Source: Buttiauxella gaviniae (GTDB taxonomy: Bacteria; Pseudomonadota; Gammaproteobacteria; Enterobacterales; Enterobacteriaceae). From it: a DNA stretch of 64,000 nucleotides. Position 1 is the stretch's first letter. Each line of letters starts with the position of its first letter. Both the position numbers and the translations under genes were made by a program. The notes under the pieces were generated by a model, which ran no database searches, was not told where the DNA came from, and saw nothing but the letters and a program-made list of their open reading frames with translations. Positions 17,863-25,753 of this stretch are shown piece by piece. The stretch covers positions 1,612,001 to 1,676,000 of the forward strand of contig NZ_JBFMVT010000002.1 in NCBI RefSeq assembly GCF_040786275.1, read 5' to 3'.

Positions 17863-18691
17863 CTTCCCTAATTTATTGCAGGTGGCAAAAGATCGTAATT
17901 TTAAAGCAGTGGGCTCCTTTAATTTGCACTGTCTTGAAATGCTGCCCGCTTATTTTAAAGCCGCCAAAGCCACCAACAGCCCATTAATGATTCAAATCTC
18001 GACCGGTACGGCAGAATATTTAGGTTATCGTTTATTGGTTGATTCCATTCGTTCATTATCTGAAAGCGAGCAAATACCAACATGTTTGCATCTGGATCAC
18101 TGCTCAGATATTGAATCGATTAAAACGGCAATCGACGCTGGATTTAGTTCGGTCATGTATGACGGCTCACATCTGGATATGGCAGAAAATATCGCTAATA
18201 CCCGCAAGGTCATTGATATCGCTCGCCCGCGTCACATTTCGGTGGAAGCGGAATTAGGCGCTATCGGTGGTTCAGAAGATGGCAAAGCGGTCGCCATGGA
18301 GGATATTTGCTTTACCACCACGGAAGATGCCAAACGCTTTGTGGATGAAACCGGCGTCGATATGCTGGCGGTATCCGTCGGGACGGTGCATGGCCTGTAC
18401 ACTGGCAAAGCGCAAATTCAGCACCAACGCCTGGCAGAGATCAGCGAAGTGACCAAAACCCCGCTGGTTCTGCACGGCGGCACAGGTGTGAGCGATGAAG
18501 ATATGCGCCGCGCCGTTGCCGGTGGTATCGATAAAGTGAACGTCGGCACCGAAATGAACGTGCAATGGGTCGGCCACTGCAAAGAGACATTTGAGAAAGG
18601 CAAAGTGAACGACAGCGTACGTAAATTTCTGATCCCGGCAAATGATGCCGTCGCTGCGGTATTAATCGAGAAGATCGCATTATTTAAATAA
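17849..18691 (+). CDS. Class II ketose-bisphosphate aldolase (GatY/KbaY type)
   Basis: A 280-aa zinc aldolase. HLDHCSD holds Asp83 (catalytic) and His84 (zinc); GTVHG His181 and VLHGGTG His209 are the further zinc ligands; SVEAELG is the family loop. It should cleave a ketose 1,6-bisphosphate (tagatose- or fructose-type) into glyceraldehyde 3-phosphate and dihydroxyacetone phosphate. In this operon the PfkA-like enzyme would make the bisphosphate. The ATG at 17849 has AAGAGGA upstream and lies inside the end of the IIC gene. Confidence 0.9.
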   Translation: MSLYNFPNLLQVAKDRNFKAVGSFNLHCLEMLPAYFKAAKATNSPLMIQISTGTAEYLGYRLLVDSIRSLSESEQIPTCLHLDHCSDIESIKTAIDAGFSSVMYDGSHLDMAENIANTRKVIDIARPRHISVEAELGAIGGSEDGKAVAMEDICFTTTEDAKRFVDETGVDMLAVSVGTVHGLYTGKAQIQHQRLAEISEVTKTPLVLHGGTGVSDEDMRRAVAGGIDKVNVGTEMNVQWVGHCKETFEKGKVNDSVRKFLIPANDAVAAVLIEKIALFK

Positions 18692-18759
18692 TTCAGGCGC
18701 TATCCTTTACTCTTCATTGTAACCCTGGTTGCGTGGCAATCATTGGGCGGGAGCTAGCT

Positions 18760-19029
18760 ATGTTTGGATCTTTAAAAAAACTTTTTCAAAAAGATAATTC
18801 AGATACGTCACAATATGATATTCAGGCTGCACAGCTTGAAGCTGAATTAACCGAACTGGAAAAGGCATTAACAGAACAACCCAATAATGGCGAAAGGCAG
18901 AAGGCATTAATGTTGCGCTATAACCAGGCGTTACAAGTTTTCGCGAAGAGTAAAACCCACCGTCAGCATATTGATGCTTTATTTGTGAAAATTGATGAGT
19001 TGCGAAATATTATTCGCAAGACGATTTAA
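18760..19029 (+). CDS. Small coiled-coil protein of unknown function in PTS operon
   Basis: An 89-aa, charged and almost fully helical protein that I do not recognise. YDIQAAQLEAELTELEKALT and LFVKIDELRNIIRKTI have heptad-like spacing of Leu and Ile, which suggests coiled-coil pairing. The start at 18760 is preceded by GGGAG. It lies 68 bases after the aldolase and 9 bases before the IIA gene on the same strand, so it is part of the operon. It has no signal peptide or membrane segment. A scaffold or regulatory partner of the PTS proteins is possible, but this is only a guess. Confidence 0.75.
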   Translation: MFGSLKKLFQKDNSDTSQYDIQAAQLEAELTELEKALTEQPNNGERQKALMLRYNQALQVFAKSKTHRQHIDALFVKIDELRNIIRKTI

Positions 19030-19038
19030 GGAGCCATT

Positions 19039-19476
19039 ATGGCTATTAAAGAGTTATTAATTGAAGCGCAGGCAATACAGGTCGGCGTGCGCGAAACGGA
19101 CTGGAAAAAGGTGATTCAACTTGCGGCTAAACCGCTGGTTGATAATGGCTATATCCTACCCTCCTATCACCAGGCGGTCATTAATAACACTCTGGAGCAT
19201 GGCGCGTATTACGTTTTTGAAGAGGGCGTCGCCATGCCCCACGCCCGCCCGGAATGCGGCGTTATCAAAAATTGTTTCAGCCTGGTTTTACTCGATGAGC
19301 CGATTGCCTTTGCCGACAGTGATAAGGCCGATATTGTCATTATGTTTGCCGCCCGCGACAGCAACGGGCATATCGAAGAGGGCATTCGCGCCATTGTGAA
19401 TTTACTCGGCGATGACGACGTGATGGCAAAATTGCGTCGGGCAAAAGCCAGGGAAGAGGTGATCGCAATCTTATGA
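19039..19476 (+). CDS. PTS IIA component, type 2 (mannitol/fructose/ascorbate class)
   Basis: A 145-aa phosphocarrier that receives phosphate from HPr and gives it to IIB. GVAMPHARPE (residues 63-72) holds the active-site His68. The remaining parts (SLVLLDEPIAFADSDKADIV) fit the PTS EIIA type-2 fold. AAGGAG lies before the start. It completes the IIA-IIB-IIC set of the operon although it is coded as a separate gene after the aldolase. Its stop overlaps the next start by 4 bases. Confidence 0.92.
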   Translation: MAIKELLIEAQAIQVGVRETDWKKVIQLAAKPLVDNGYILPSYHQAVINNTLEHGAYYVFEEGVAMPHARPECGVIKNCFSLVLLDEPIAFADSDKADIVIMFAARDSNGHIEEGIRAIVNLLGDDDVMAKLRRAKAREEVIAIL

Positions 19477-20030
19477 GCCAGATTTCGCGAACACCGGGCA
19501 AAACGGTGGTGCTGGTCAACGGCGTTCCAGCCTCAGGTAAAAGCACCGTCGCCCGTTTATTATCAGAACATTTTGCCCTCCCCGTTCTGACTATCGACGG
19601 CATCAAAGAGCCGTTTATGGCGCAGTTCGAAGAAATTGACCGACCGTTTAACCGCCGCCTCGGCTGCGCCGCCTACGAGGTAATCTGGTCGATTGTTGGC
19701 GACAGCCCCACGCAATGCGTGTTTCTTATCGACGCGTGGTTTGGCTTCCAGCCAAAAGACGTTCTGGAGCGTTATCTGGGCCAGGCCGGTGTCACCCGCG
19801 TTTTAGAAGTATGGAATCATATTCCAGGAAACCTTGCGGCAGAGCGTTACGCGCAACGGCTTGATGTGCGGCGTAACGGTCATCCGGGGGAAGAGTATCT
19901 GCCGGAATTAACGAGGCTTGCAGATAACGCACAACCTATGGCGCTTGGGCCGGTTTATACCGTCGAGCAGGGAAAAACCATAGACAGTGAGGCTCTGATT
20001 GCGTGGCTGGGGAAAGCGCTTGGAAACTAA
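19473..20030 (+). CDS. P-loop kinase, AAA-type (chloramphenicol-phosphotransferase-like)
   Basis: A 185-aa nucleotide-binding protein. Walker A is GVPASGKST (residues 17-25), followed by LPVLTIDGIKEPFM, a layout shared with small kinases of the gluconate-kinase and chloramphenicol-phosphotransferase type. LIDAWFGF may be the Walker B region. Its start overlaps the IIA stop (ATGA), so it belongs to the PTS operon as its last gene. It would phosphorylate a small hydroxylated compound, perhaps an intermediate of the same pathway. The substrate cannot be read from the sequence. Confidence 0.78.
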   Translation: MSQISRTPGKTVVLVNGVPASGKSTVARLLSEHFALPVLTIDGIKEPFMAQFEEIDRPFNRRLGCAAYEVIWSIVGDSPTQCVFLIDAWFGFQPKDVLERYLGQAGVTRVLEVWNHIPGNLAAERYAQRLDVRRNGHPGEEYLPELTRLADNAQPMALGPVYTVEQGKTIDSEALIAWLGKALGN

Positions 20031-20038
20031 CGAAAATG

Positions 20039-20064
20039 CCCTCTCTGGCTGAGAGGGTATTTTT
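20039..20064 (+). terminator. Rho-independent terminator of the PTS operon
   Basis: CCCTCTC (20039-20045) pairs with GAGAGGG (20051-20057), followed by TATTTTT. It closes the operon nine bases after the kinase stop. Confidence 0.87.
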
Positions 20065-20147
20065 AAAATCAATGAAATTGTTCACTCTGCCGATAACCTC
20101 TACAGGCGCCCAGGCAAAGCAGCGGCGGGTAATCACTTGAGGTCAAA

Positions 20148-21107
20148 ATGGACAATTTTCAAAAAGATATTGATGAAAGGGCAAACCTGGCGTTATCCAA
20201 TAAATTTGAACTGCTCCTGTTTCGTTTAGGCAAAGGCCAGCACGGCGACAAATCTGAGCTGTACGGCATCAACGTCTTTAAGCTGCGTGAAATTGTCCCC
20301 ATGCCGAAGATCAATCGCGCGGCGGGAATGATGTCCCCGCTGTTGGGAATGGCAAATATTCGTGACCAGTTTATCCCGGTTATCGACCTCGCTGCCGTTA
20401 CCGGTTGTGCGCCACAAACCGGCCTGAATCTATTGTTAATCACCGAATACGCCCGCAGCACGCAGGCTTTTGCAGTGGAGTCGGTGGAGAACATTATTCG
20501 CCTCGACTGGAGCCAGGTGCACGCGGCGGAGTCCGGCGTAAGCAGCCGCAATATCACCAGCATTGCTTCGCTCGATAGCGACGAATACAAGGGTGAATTA
20601 GCGCTGGTGCTCGACGTAGAACAAATCCTTTATGACATCATCCCCTCCGGGCGCAACGTGGACGTCGCCGCGCTTGAAGAGAAAACGTATCCCCTGAAAC
20701 CCGGTGCCGTGGCGATTGTGGCAGAAGACTCAAAGGTCGCCCGCCTGATGCTGGAGCAAGGCCTGAAAGGCATGGGCATCCCAGTGATGATGCACTCCAC
20801 CGGGCTGGAAGCATGGGAGAAAATCAAGGTTATCGCCGCCGAAGCCAAAGCCGCCGGGCAGCCGATTACCGACCGCATTGGCATGGTGTTAACCGACATC
20901 GAAATGCCGGAGATGGACGGATTTACCCTGACGCGAAATATTAAAACGGATATGACGCTAAAGCAGATTCCGGTGGTGATTCACTCGTCTTTATCGGGCA
21001 GTGCAAATGAAGACCACGTGCGCAAAGTGGGCGCTAACGGCTATGTCGCGAAGTTCGATGTGAAGGAGCTTTCCGAGGTGATTCATAAGGCGCTGGAAGG
21101 CGTCTGA
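20148..21107 (+). CDS. cheV: Chemotaxis coupling/receiver protein CheV
   Basis: A 319-aa protein with an N-terminal CheW-like domain (residues about 20-165; LYGINVFKLREIVPM, GMANIRDQFIPVIDL) and a C-terminal receiver domain. The receiver has acidic residues in VAEDSK (Asp194) and the phosphorylated Asp250 in LTDIEMPEMDG. CheV links chemoreceptors to CheA and tunes the signal through its own phosphorylation. It stands alone with no other chemotaxis genes nearby, as is usual for cheV in Salmonella and Enterobacter. It is absent from E. coli K-12. Confidence 0.93.
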   Translation: MDNFQKDIDERANLALSNKFELLLFRLGKGQHGDKSELYGINVFKLREIVPMPKINRAAGMMSPLLGMANIRDQFIPVIDLAAVTGCAPQTGLNLLLITEYARSTQAFAVESVENIIRLDWSQVHAAESGVSSRNITSIASLDSDEYKGELALVLDVEQILYDIIPSGRNVDVAALEEKTYPLKPGAVAIVAEDSKVARLMLEQGLKGMGIPVMMHSTGLEAWEKIKVIAAEAKAAGQPITDRIGMVLTDIEMPEMDGFTLTRNIKTDMTLKQIPVVIHSSLSGSANEDHVRKVGANGYVAKFDVKELSEVIHKALEGV

Positions 21108-21252
21108 TTTTGGTGTTTGCGAGCCATGCCGCAGGCTGTGCTTTTCAGAATTAAAACCTCTTGCTGGCAATAATCAATCGCAGTATTGTTGCGCCGCACC
21201 TGCAAAATCAGGTGCCGGGATTAGCCTCTTGCCAATATCTTACTGGTGACAC

Positions 21253-21435
21253 ATGACGCGCCAGCGTCTTTTTTGTGTCGCATGCTTTGCTGCACCCTCA
21301 ATGGTGGGCTGAGCGGGGGCATCGAAAGATGCGCCGGTGTCCAGTAAGGCCGGTAAGGCTAACCTCGTTCAGCTCACCACCCATGAGATTAGCCTCTCTG
21401 GTGGTGAGAAAATCTCACTTACTGGAGGCTGCCAA
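21253..21435 (+). pseudogene. Ash-like leader ORF with in-frame TGA, upstream of accessory protein
   Basis: A frame starting at ATG 21253 reads MTRQRLFCVACFAAPSMVG, meets TGA at 21310-21312 and then stays open as AGASKDAPVSSKAGKANLVQ and on into the 148-aa protein at 21436. The sequence resembles the ash/Icd-like ORF that precedes such genes in P4-type satellites (from memory). The TGA makes it either a decayed fusion, a short leader peptide, or, less likely, a readthrough site. Confidence 0.45.
21373..21408 (+). promoter_or_regulatory. Hairpin in leader of the accessory gene at 21436
   Basis: CTCACCACC (21373-21381) and GGTGGTGAG (21400-21408) form a perfect 9-bp stem 27 bases before the ATG at 21436. 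It could control translation or act as a target for an antisense RNA, as in P4 immunity, but nothing here proves it. Confidence 0.5.
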
Positions 21436-21882
21436 ATGGCTACTACCCCAACCCAAACTCATGCTCAAGAACCCTCTCCGCTTACGCTGACTTTCAGCGT
21501 CGACACCGATTTCACCGTGCTGGCGGATTATTGCGAACGCTTCGCCGACTCGCTGATTGAAAGCGCAAAACCGGGGGAAAAACGCGTACTTTGTTATCGC
21601 CTTGCGGAGTGCCTGGAACTGCTGTTCATAACGCTTAACGACCCTATTCCAGAGCATCTGATTGAAAGCTTCACCGTGGATGATATTCCGGCGGCACCGG
21701 CTTTCGAACCCGAACCCGAAGCGCTTTGCCATTACTGCCTGACGCTGGCAAATATCCTCAATAACCACCGTTTTTCCGCCACGGAAGAACAAGCGCTGAC
21801 CGGGCTGCTGTTTGAGCTCACCAACTATTTTGCCGATGAGCTACGCGCGCCGCGCTTTGTACGAACGGCAATAACGATGTAA
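21436..21882 (+). CDS. Hypothetical accessory protein, paralogue of 3647-4177
   Basis: A 148-aa acidic helical protein of unknown function. It shares PIPEHLIESFTVD, LCHYCLTLANIL, TGLLFELTNYF and APRFVRT with the 176-aa protein at 3647. I chose ATG 21436, preceded by GGAGG, over the GTG at 21337 that would add a 33-residue ash-like stretch. It stands between cheV and a GntR regulator with no integrase nearby, so it looks like the residue of a P4-type satellite. Homologues in such elements lie in the immunity/regulatory region, but no function is known to me. Confidence 0.78.
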   Translation: MATTPTQTHAQEPSPLTLTFSVDTDFTVLADYCERFADSLIESAKPGEKRVLCYRLAECLELLFITLNDPIPEHLIESFTVDDIPAAPAFEPEPEALCHYCLTLANILNNHRFSATEEQALTGLLFELTNYFADELRAPRFVRTAITM

Positions 21883-21902
21883 AGGGTTTAAAGCTTTTGT
21901 AG

Positions 21903-21931
21903 GTCGGGTAAGGCGCAGGCCGCCACCCGAC
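21903..21931. repeat. REP-type palindrome
   Basis: GTCGGGT (21903-21909) and ACCCGAC (21925-21931) frame a GC-rich hairpin of the same kind as the other REP units in this window. The rest of the 21883-22143 gap shows nothing I can identify. Confidence 0.65.
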
Positions 21932-22143
21932 ATATCCGCGCGGTTTATGACGAAGGAGAGCTTGAACAAAGTTCAACCTGTAAGGATTACTTACAAGTTC
22001 AAACCGAAGGCGCGAGGCAAATCCATCGCCAGTCAACAGAAAAAGGACCTCTAATTTGAACCAACTGCCCGTCTGGATAATATGGCGAACCGGATACTTT
22101 GTTCAGCGGTTCAGGTTGGGAATTAGGTGACAAACGGTGGGCA

Positions 22144-22872
22144 TCATTTCCCCACCCAGCTATTTTTGATTTTGAACATGTCCGCGCGGTTGTAGCTGCA
22201 GGAAAAGTTGAACGCTTTGCCATCTTCGAGTTTGGTGACACCGGAAACTTTTAGCATCGGTAACCCTGCGGAAATCGACAGCAAAGCCGCAAGCTCTTCA
22301 CTGAATAAATCACCTTCAATAACCGAGTTATAAAACTTAATTTTCTTGCCCGTGACTTCTTCGATGTACTGGTACAACGACCCCTGCTCAAGCACCGCAG
22401 CGGGAATGTTGGCGATTACATCGCTGTTAATCCACGAGTCCTCAACCAGCACCGGAATGTCATCGATAAGACGCACCCGGCGGATAAAATGAACGCGGTG
22501 CGTTGGCTGCATTTCCAGTTGCCCCGCTATCTTCTGCGGAGCCTTGATTAGATCGTGCGTAATTAACTGGCTGGTGATTTTTGCCTGCTGACCAAATTCA
22601 CGAGAAAACCCGAGGATGGAATCCCCGGTGCCGTTGTTGAGCATAAACACATTGTCTTCAATGACGTTCGCGACAAACATGCCTTTGCCATGAATGCGCT
22701 CAATAAGCCCCTCTTGTTCAAGAACATTCATCGCCTTTTGCAGCGTCACCCGCGTAACGCCATATTGCGCGGCAAGCTCTCTTTCCGAGGGGATTTTCTC
22801 GCCCACCTGGTAGCGATGGCTGAGGATATCTTCCCGAATACTGTTCTTAATTTCGATATATCGCGCAGCCAT
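22144..22872 (-). CDS. GntR/HutC-family transcriptional regulator
   Basis: A 242-aa repressor-type protein. The N-terminal winged helix (KIPSERELAAQYGVTRVTL) is classic GntR, and the C-terminal UTRA domain (about residues 95-235; HRVHFIRRVRLIDDIPVLVE) binds a sugar-phosphate effector. It lies 33 bases downstream of the PTS IIC gene on the same strand, so it probably controls the GH4/IIC cluster and its own synthesis. A 14-bp perfect palindrome before the first gene of the cluster is a candidate operator. Confidence 0.88.
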   Translation of the reverse strand: MAARYIEIKNSIREDILSHRYQVGEKIPSERELAAQYGVTRVTLQKAMNVLEQEGLIERIHGKGMFVANVIEDNVFMLNNGTGDSILGFSREFGQQAKITSQLITHDLIKAPQKIAGQLEMQPTHRVHFIRRVRLIDDIPVLVEDSWINSDVIANIPAAVLEQGSLYQYIEEVTGKKIKFYNSVIEGDLFSEELAALLSISAGLPMLKVSGVTKLEDGKAFNFSCSYNRADMFKIKNSWVGK

Positions 22873-22905
22873 TAGGTTCCCTTTCCAGACGTGTTCAGCA
22901 GTGGG

Positions 22906-24156
22906 TTAGTGTACCACTTCCGCCACCTCTCCTGCCTCCTGCGCCTCGGTTGCCAACTGTTTAACCTCCATTATTCTGAAGAAGGGATAGTAAATAAGCG
23001 TCGAGATAACAATCATGCAGCCTGACCAGATTGCCGCAGAAATATTCCCGCCGGTGGCGAAATACGCATTCAGAATAGGCGGCATTGTCCAGGGGATCTG
23101 GAATACCGGCCTACCTATAATACCGAAGTCCATTAATAAATATGAGCAGGTGCAAATCACCATGGGAGCAACGATCAGCGGGAACATCATTATTGGGTTG
23201 AGCACCATCGGAACACCAAAAATAACCGGCTCATTGATGCAAAAAATAGACGGGCCAAAAGAGACGCGGCCAATGGATTTATAGTAACGGCTTTTGGACA
23301 GCAGCATAGCCAGCACTAATCCCATAGTGGCTCCTGACCCGCCGGTACAAATAAAGAAGTTATAAAATCCTTCGGCAGTAATATGCGGAACGGGCTGCCC
23401 GTTAAGATACGCCTGAGTGTTTTCCGCGATGAATTTCAAAAAGATGGGGCTGGTGATCCCGGAAAGCACGTTGGTGCCATGAATGCCGCAGCTCCATAAC
23501 AACGAAATAAGCGCGACCAGAATTAACATACCCGGCAGGGTATCTAAACCGTGAACCAGCGGGCTGAGCAGCAGAGTAAAGAAGGCGTTGAGATCAAAAT
23601 CCAAAATCACGCGCACAAACCAGACTAACGTCAAACAAACTACCGCGGGCACCAGGCTGATAAAAGATTGCAGCACGGCGGGAGGAACGCCTTCCGGCAT
23701 ACGGATATAGATTTTATGGGTGATAAAAAACCGCACCGTATAAACCGTAAATATCGACAAGATAATGGCCGAGAACAGCCCGGCGGCACCAAAGTTATCG
23801 ACGTTAATTTTATACTGGCTATCAAGCTGCGCCAGAACGAAAACCGAAACCGTAATACAGCAACAGCTTAACCCATCGAGCTGATACTGCTTTGCCAGGT
23901 TATAGCTGATACCAATTGCGGCGACTAAACCGATAATCCCGAAAGTGGCCTGCACGGGCACACTGAGTTTATTAGCATAATCGCCCAGAAACTCACTCCA
24001 GCCAGGAATCGGTAAATTAGCCACAATCAGGAATAAGCTTCCGGCAATAATAAACGGCAACGTAAAGGCAATGCCGTTGCGAACCGCAACCAAAATAACG
24101 TTATTGCCGATCTTCATTAAGACGGGAATAAGTCTGTTTTCCAGAAAATTTTGCAT
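22906..24156 (-). CDS. PTS IIC permease, cellobiose/lactose family, without IIA or IIB
   Basis: A 416-aa membrane protein with about 10 hydrophobic helices. NNVILVAVRNGIAFTLPFII near the N-terminus and FGPSIFCINEPVIFGVPMVL with the Glu of the NEP motif are typical of ChbC/CelB-type IIC proteins. It should import a beta-glucoside as its 6-phosphate. No IIA or IIB gene of this type lies in the window, so it must borrow partners coded elsewhere, such as ChbA/ChbB. It sits 25 bases downstream of the GH4 gene. Confidence 0.9.
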   Translation of the reverse strand: MQNFLENRLIPVLMKIGNNVILVAVRNGIAFTLPFIIAGSLFLIVANLPIPGWSEFLGDYANKLSVPVQATFGIIGLVAAIGISYNLAKQYQLDGLSCCCITVSVFVLAQLDSQYKINVDNFGAAGLFSAIILSIFTVYTVRFFITHKIYIRMPEGVPPAVLQSFISLVPAVVCLTLVWFVRVILDFDLNAFFTLLLSPLVHGLDTLPGMLILVALISLLWSCGIHGTNVLSGITSPIFLKFIAENTQAYLNGQPVPHITAEGFYNFFICTGGSGATMGLVLAMLLSKSRYYKSIGRVSFGPSIFCINEPVIFGVPMVLNPIMMFPLIVAPMVICTCSYLLMDFGIIGRPVFQIPWTMPPILNAYFATGGNISAAIWSGCMIVISTLIYYPFFRIMEVKQLATEAQEAGEVAEVVH

Positions 24157-24181
24157 GGAATATCCCTTTTAAAAACTGCAT

Positions 24182-25504
24182 TTATTCATCCGTGGAAAGT
24201 GCGTATTGCGGTAAGAAATCACGATTGGCGGCTAAATAATCCCTGAGGATATTTTCTGCTACCGCAACTGAGGGCACCAACGGATGAGCAGCCAACGCCA
24301 ACAGCGCGGTTTGGGTATTGCCGGTCATGGCGGCTTCAATGGTTAGTTCTTCAAAGGCTTTCACGCTCTGAATCAGACCGCGAATACGCGCGGGTAAACG
24401 CCCATATGCCAGCGGACGCGCGCCCTGCTTATCAATCACCGCATTAGTCTCAATCACTGCATCATCGGGTAAATCTGGCGTGGCTCCGCGATTGGCAGTG
24501 TTAACCACATGGACTTCTTTTTTATTGTTGTAGAGCGCGCTGATAATGGAGCAGGCGGTATCGGAATAATAAGCGCCACCGCGGCTGGATAATTCCGGTG
24601 GTTTTTCACAAAGCTCAGGGTTGCGATAGATCTCAAAAAGGGATTTTTCAATCTGGAGCGAGCGTTCGCCGCGCGTGCCGCCATTGCGTAACGCTTCAAG
24701 TTCGTGCTGCACCATTTCCTGGTTCAGGTAGAAGTACTTTAAATAGGAGAGCGGGTAAAAATTCAGTGCGCGGATAAATTCGGCGGGCAGACCAATATCG
24801 GGGATGTTTTTTAGTTTGTTATCGCTGACGCCCAGCGCTAATTTCTCAATAAAATCAGCGGAAATATCCGTGCCGTGCAACGTTATTCGATCGGCGAAAA
24901 TCAAATGATTCAGCCCCATAATTCGGGCATCAATCGCCTCGCGGCCCACGCCGTAGGCTTTGGCAATATCCATCATCATGCTGTTGGCACCGCTACAGAT
25001 GCCGAGCGATTTAATCTTGCTGTGCTTTTCTATCGCTTGCGTAACAATCCCCGCCGGATTGGTGAAATTAATCAGCCAGGCATCCGGGCAAAGCGTCTCC
25101 ATCTCTTTGCAGATTTCCAGTAGTACAGGAATCGTGCGCTGCGCCTTCATGAATCCGCCGGGGCCGGTAGTTTCCTGGCCCAACACGCCATAATGCAGGG
25201 GGATTTTTTCATCCTGAATACGGGCGGCTAACTGCCCCACGCGGATTTGCGTGGTGACAAAATCGGCATCTTTAAGCGCCTGTTTGCGGTCGGTGGTGAG
25301 ATGCACCGTCATCGGGATGCCCGCTTTTTTTACCATGCGCTGGGCGAGTTGCCCGACGATCTCCAGCTTTTCACGGCCGGTTTCAATATCCACCAGCCAG
25401 TATTCGCTGACCGGGAGTTCGGCGTGCCTCTTAATAAATCCGTCGATCAGTTCTGGGGTGTAGCCAGACCCGCCGCCGAGCGTGACTATTTTTAAGGGCT
25501 TCAT
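24182..25504 (-). CDS. 6-phospho-beta-glucosidase, glycoside hydrolase family 4
   Basis: A 440-aa NAD- and metal-dependent enzyme that cleaves phosphorylated beta-glucosides after PTS uptake. The N-terminal GGGSGYTPELIDG is the NAD-binding loop; TTQIRVGQLAARIQDEKIPL and GQETTGPGGFMKA are family-4 hallmarks; INFTNPAGIVTQA and the Cys in GICSGANS form the metal site. It heads an operon with the IIC and GntR genes. It is CelF/LicH-like, but the exact sugar (cellobiose, arbutin or another) cannot be set from sequence. Confidence 0.92.
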   Translation of the reverse strand: MKPLKIVTLGGGSGYTPELIDGFIKRHAELPVSEYWLVDIETGREKLEIVGQLAQRMVKKAGIPMTVHLTTDRKQALKDADFVTTQIRVGQLAARIQDEKIPLHYGVLGQETTGPGGFMKAQRTIPVLLEICKEMETLCPDAWLINFTNPAGIVTQAIEKHSKIKSLGICSGANSMMMDIAKAYGVGREAIDARIMGLNHLIFADRITLHGTDISADFIEKLALGVSDNKLKNIPDIGLPAEFIRALNFYPLSYLKYFYLNQEMVQHELEALRNGGTRGERSLQIEKSLFEIYRNPELCEKPPELSSRGGAYYSDTACSIISALYNNKKEVHVVNTANRGATPDLPDDAVIETNAVIDKQGARPLAYGRLPARIRGLIQSVKAFEELTIEAAMTGNTQTALLALAAHPLVPSVAVAENILRDYLAANRDFLPQYALSTDE

Positions 25505-25529
25505 ACATTTTCCTTTTTTTTGCGATTAA

Positions 25530-25543
25530 CTGGCATATGCCAG
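25530..25543. promoter_or_regulatory. Palindrome before the GH4 operon, candidate GntR operator
   Basis: CTGGCATATGCCAG is a perfect 14-bp palindrome 26 bases before the GH4 start. Its position over the likely promoter suits a repressor site for the GntR protein at 22144-22872. The rest of the gap to 25753 holds no gene. Confidence 0.55.
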
Positions 25544-25753
25544 ATTGAAAAAGAAAATATCACAACCCCTTCAGGCAACAAGGGAGGTTTGTCACATAAA
25601 AAATGTGGATATTAAAAATAAGCGCGAGGAGGCGTTTAAGTTCGTTGTTTGCGAGCAATACCGAAGGTTGTGGCTTTGAGGTTTGTTGATGGGTGTTTAG
25701 CGCAGTATCGTTTTGTTTTTTATAGAATGAGATGCGGAAGCGGCAGGGATTAT

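Noticed and set aside
15197-20030. Assigning the PTS operon to ascorbate use (ula)
   Set aside because: Only the PTS parts are ula-like; the ula lactonase, decarboxylase and epimerases are missing, and a kinase plus bisphosphate aldolase take their place.
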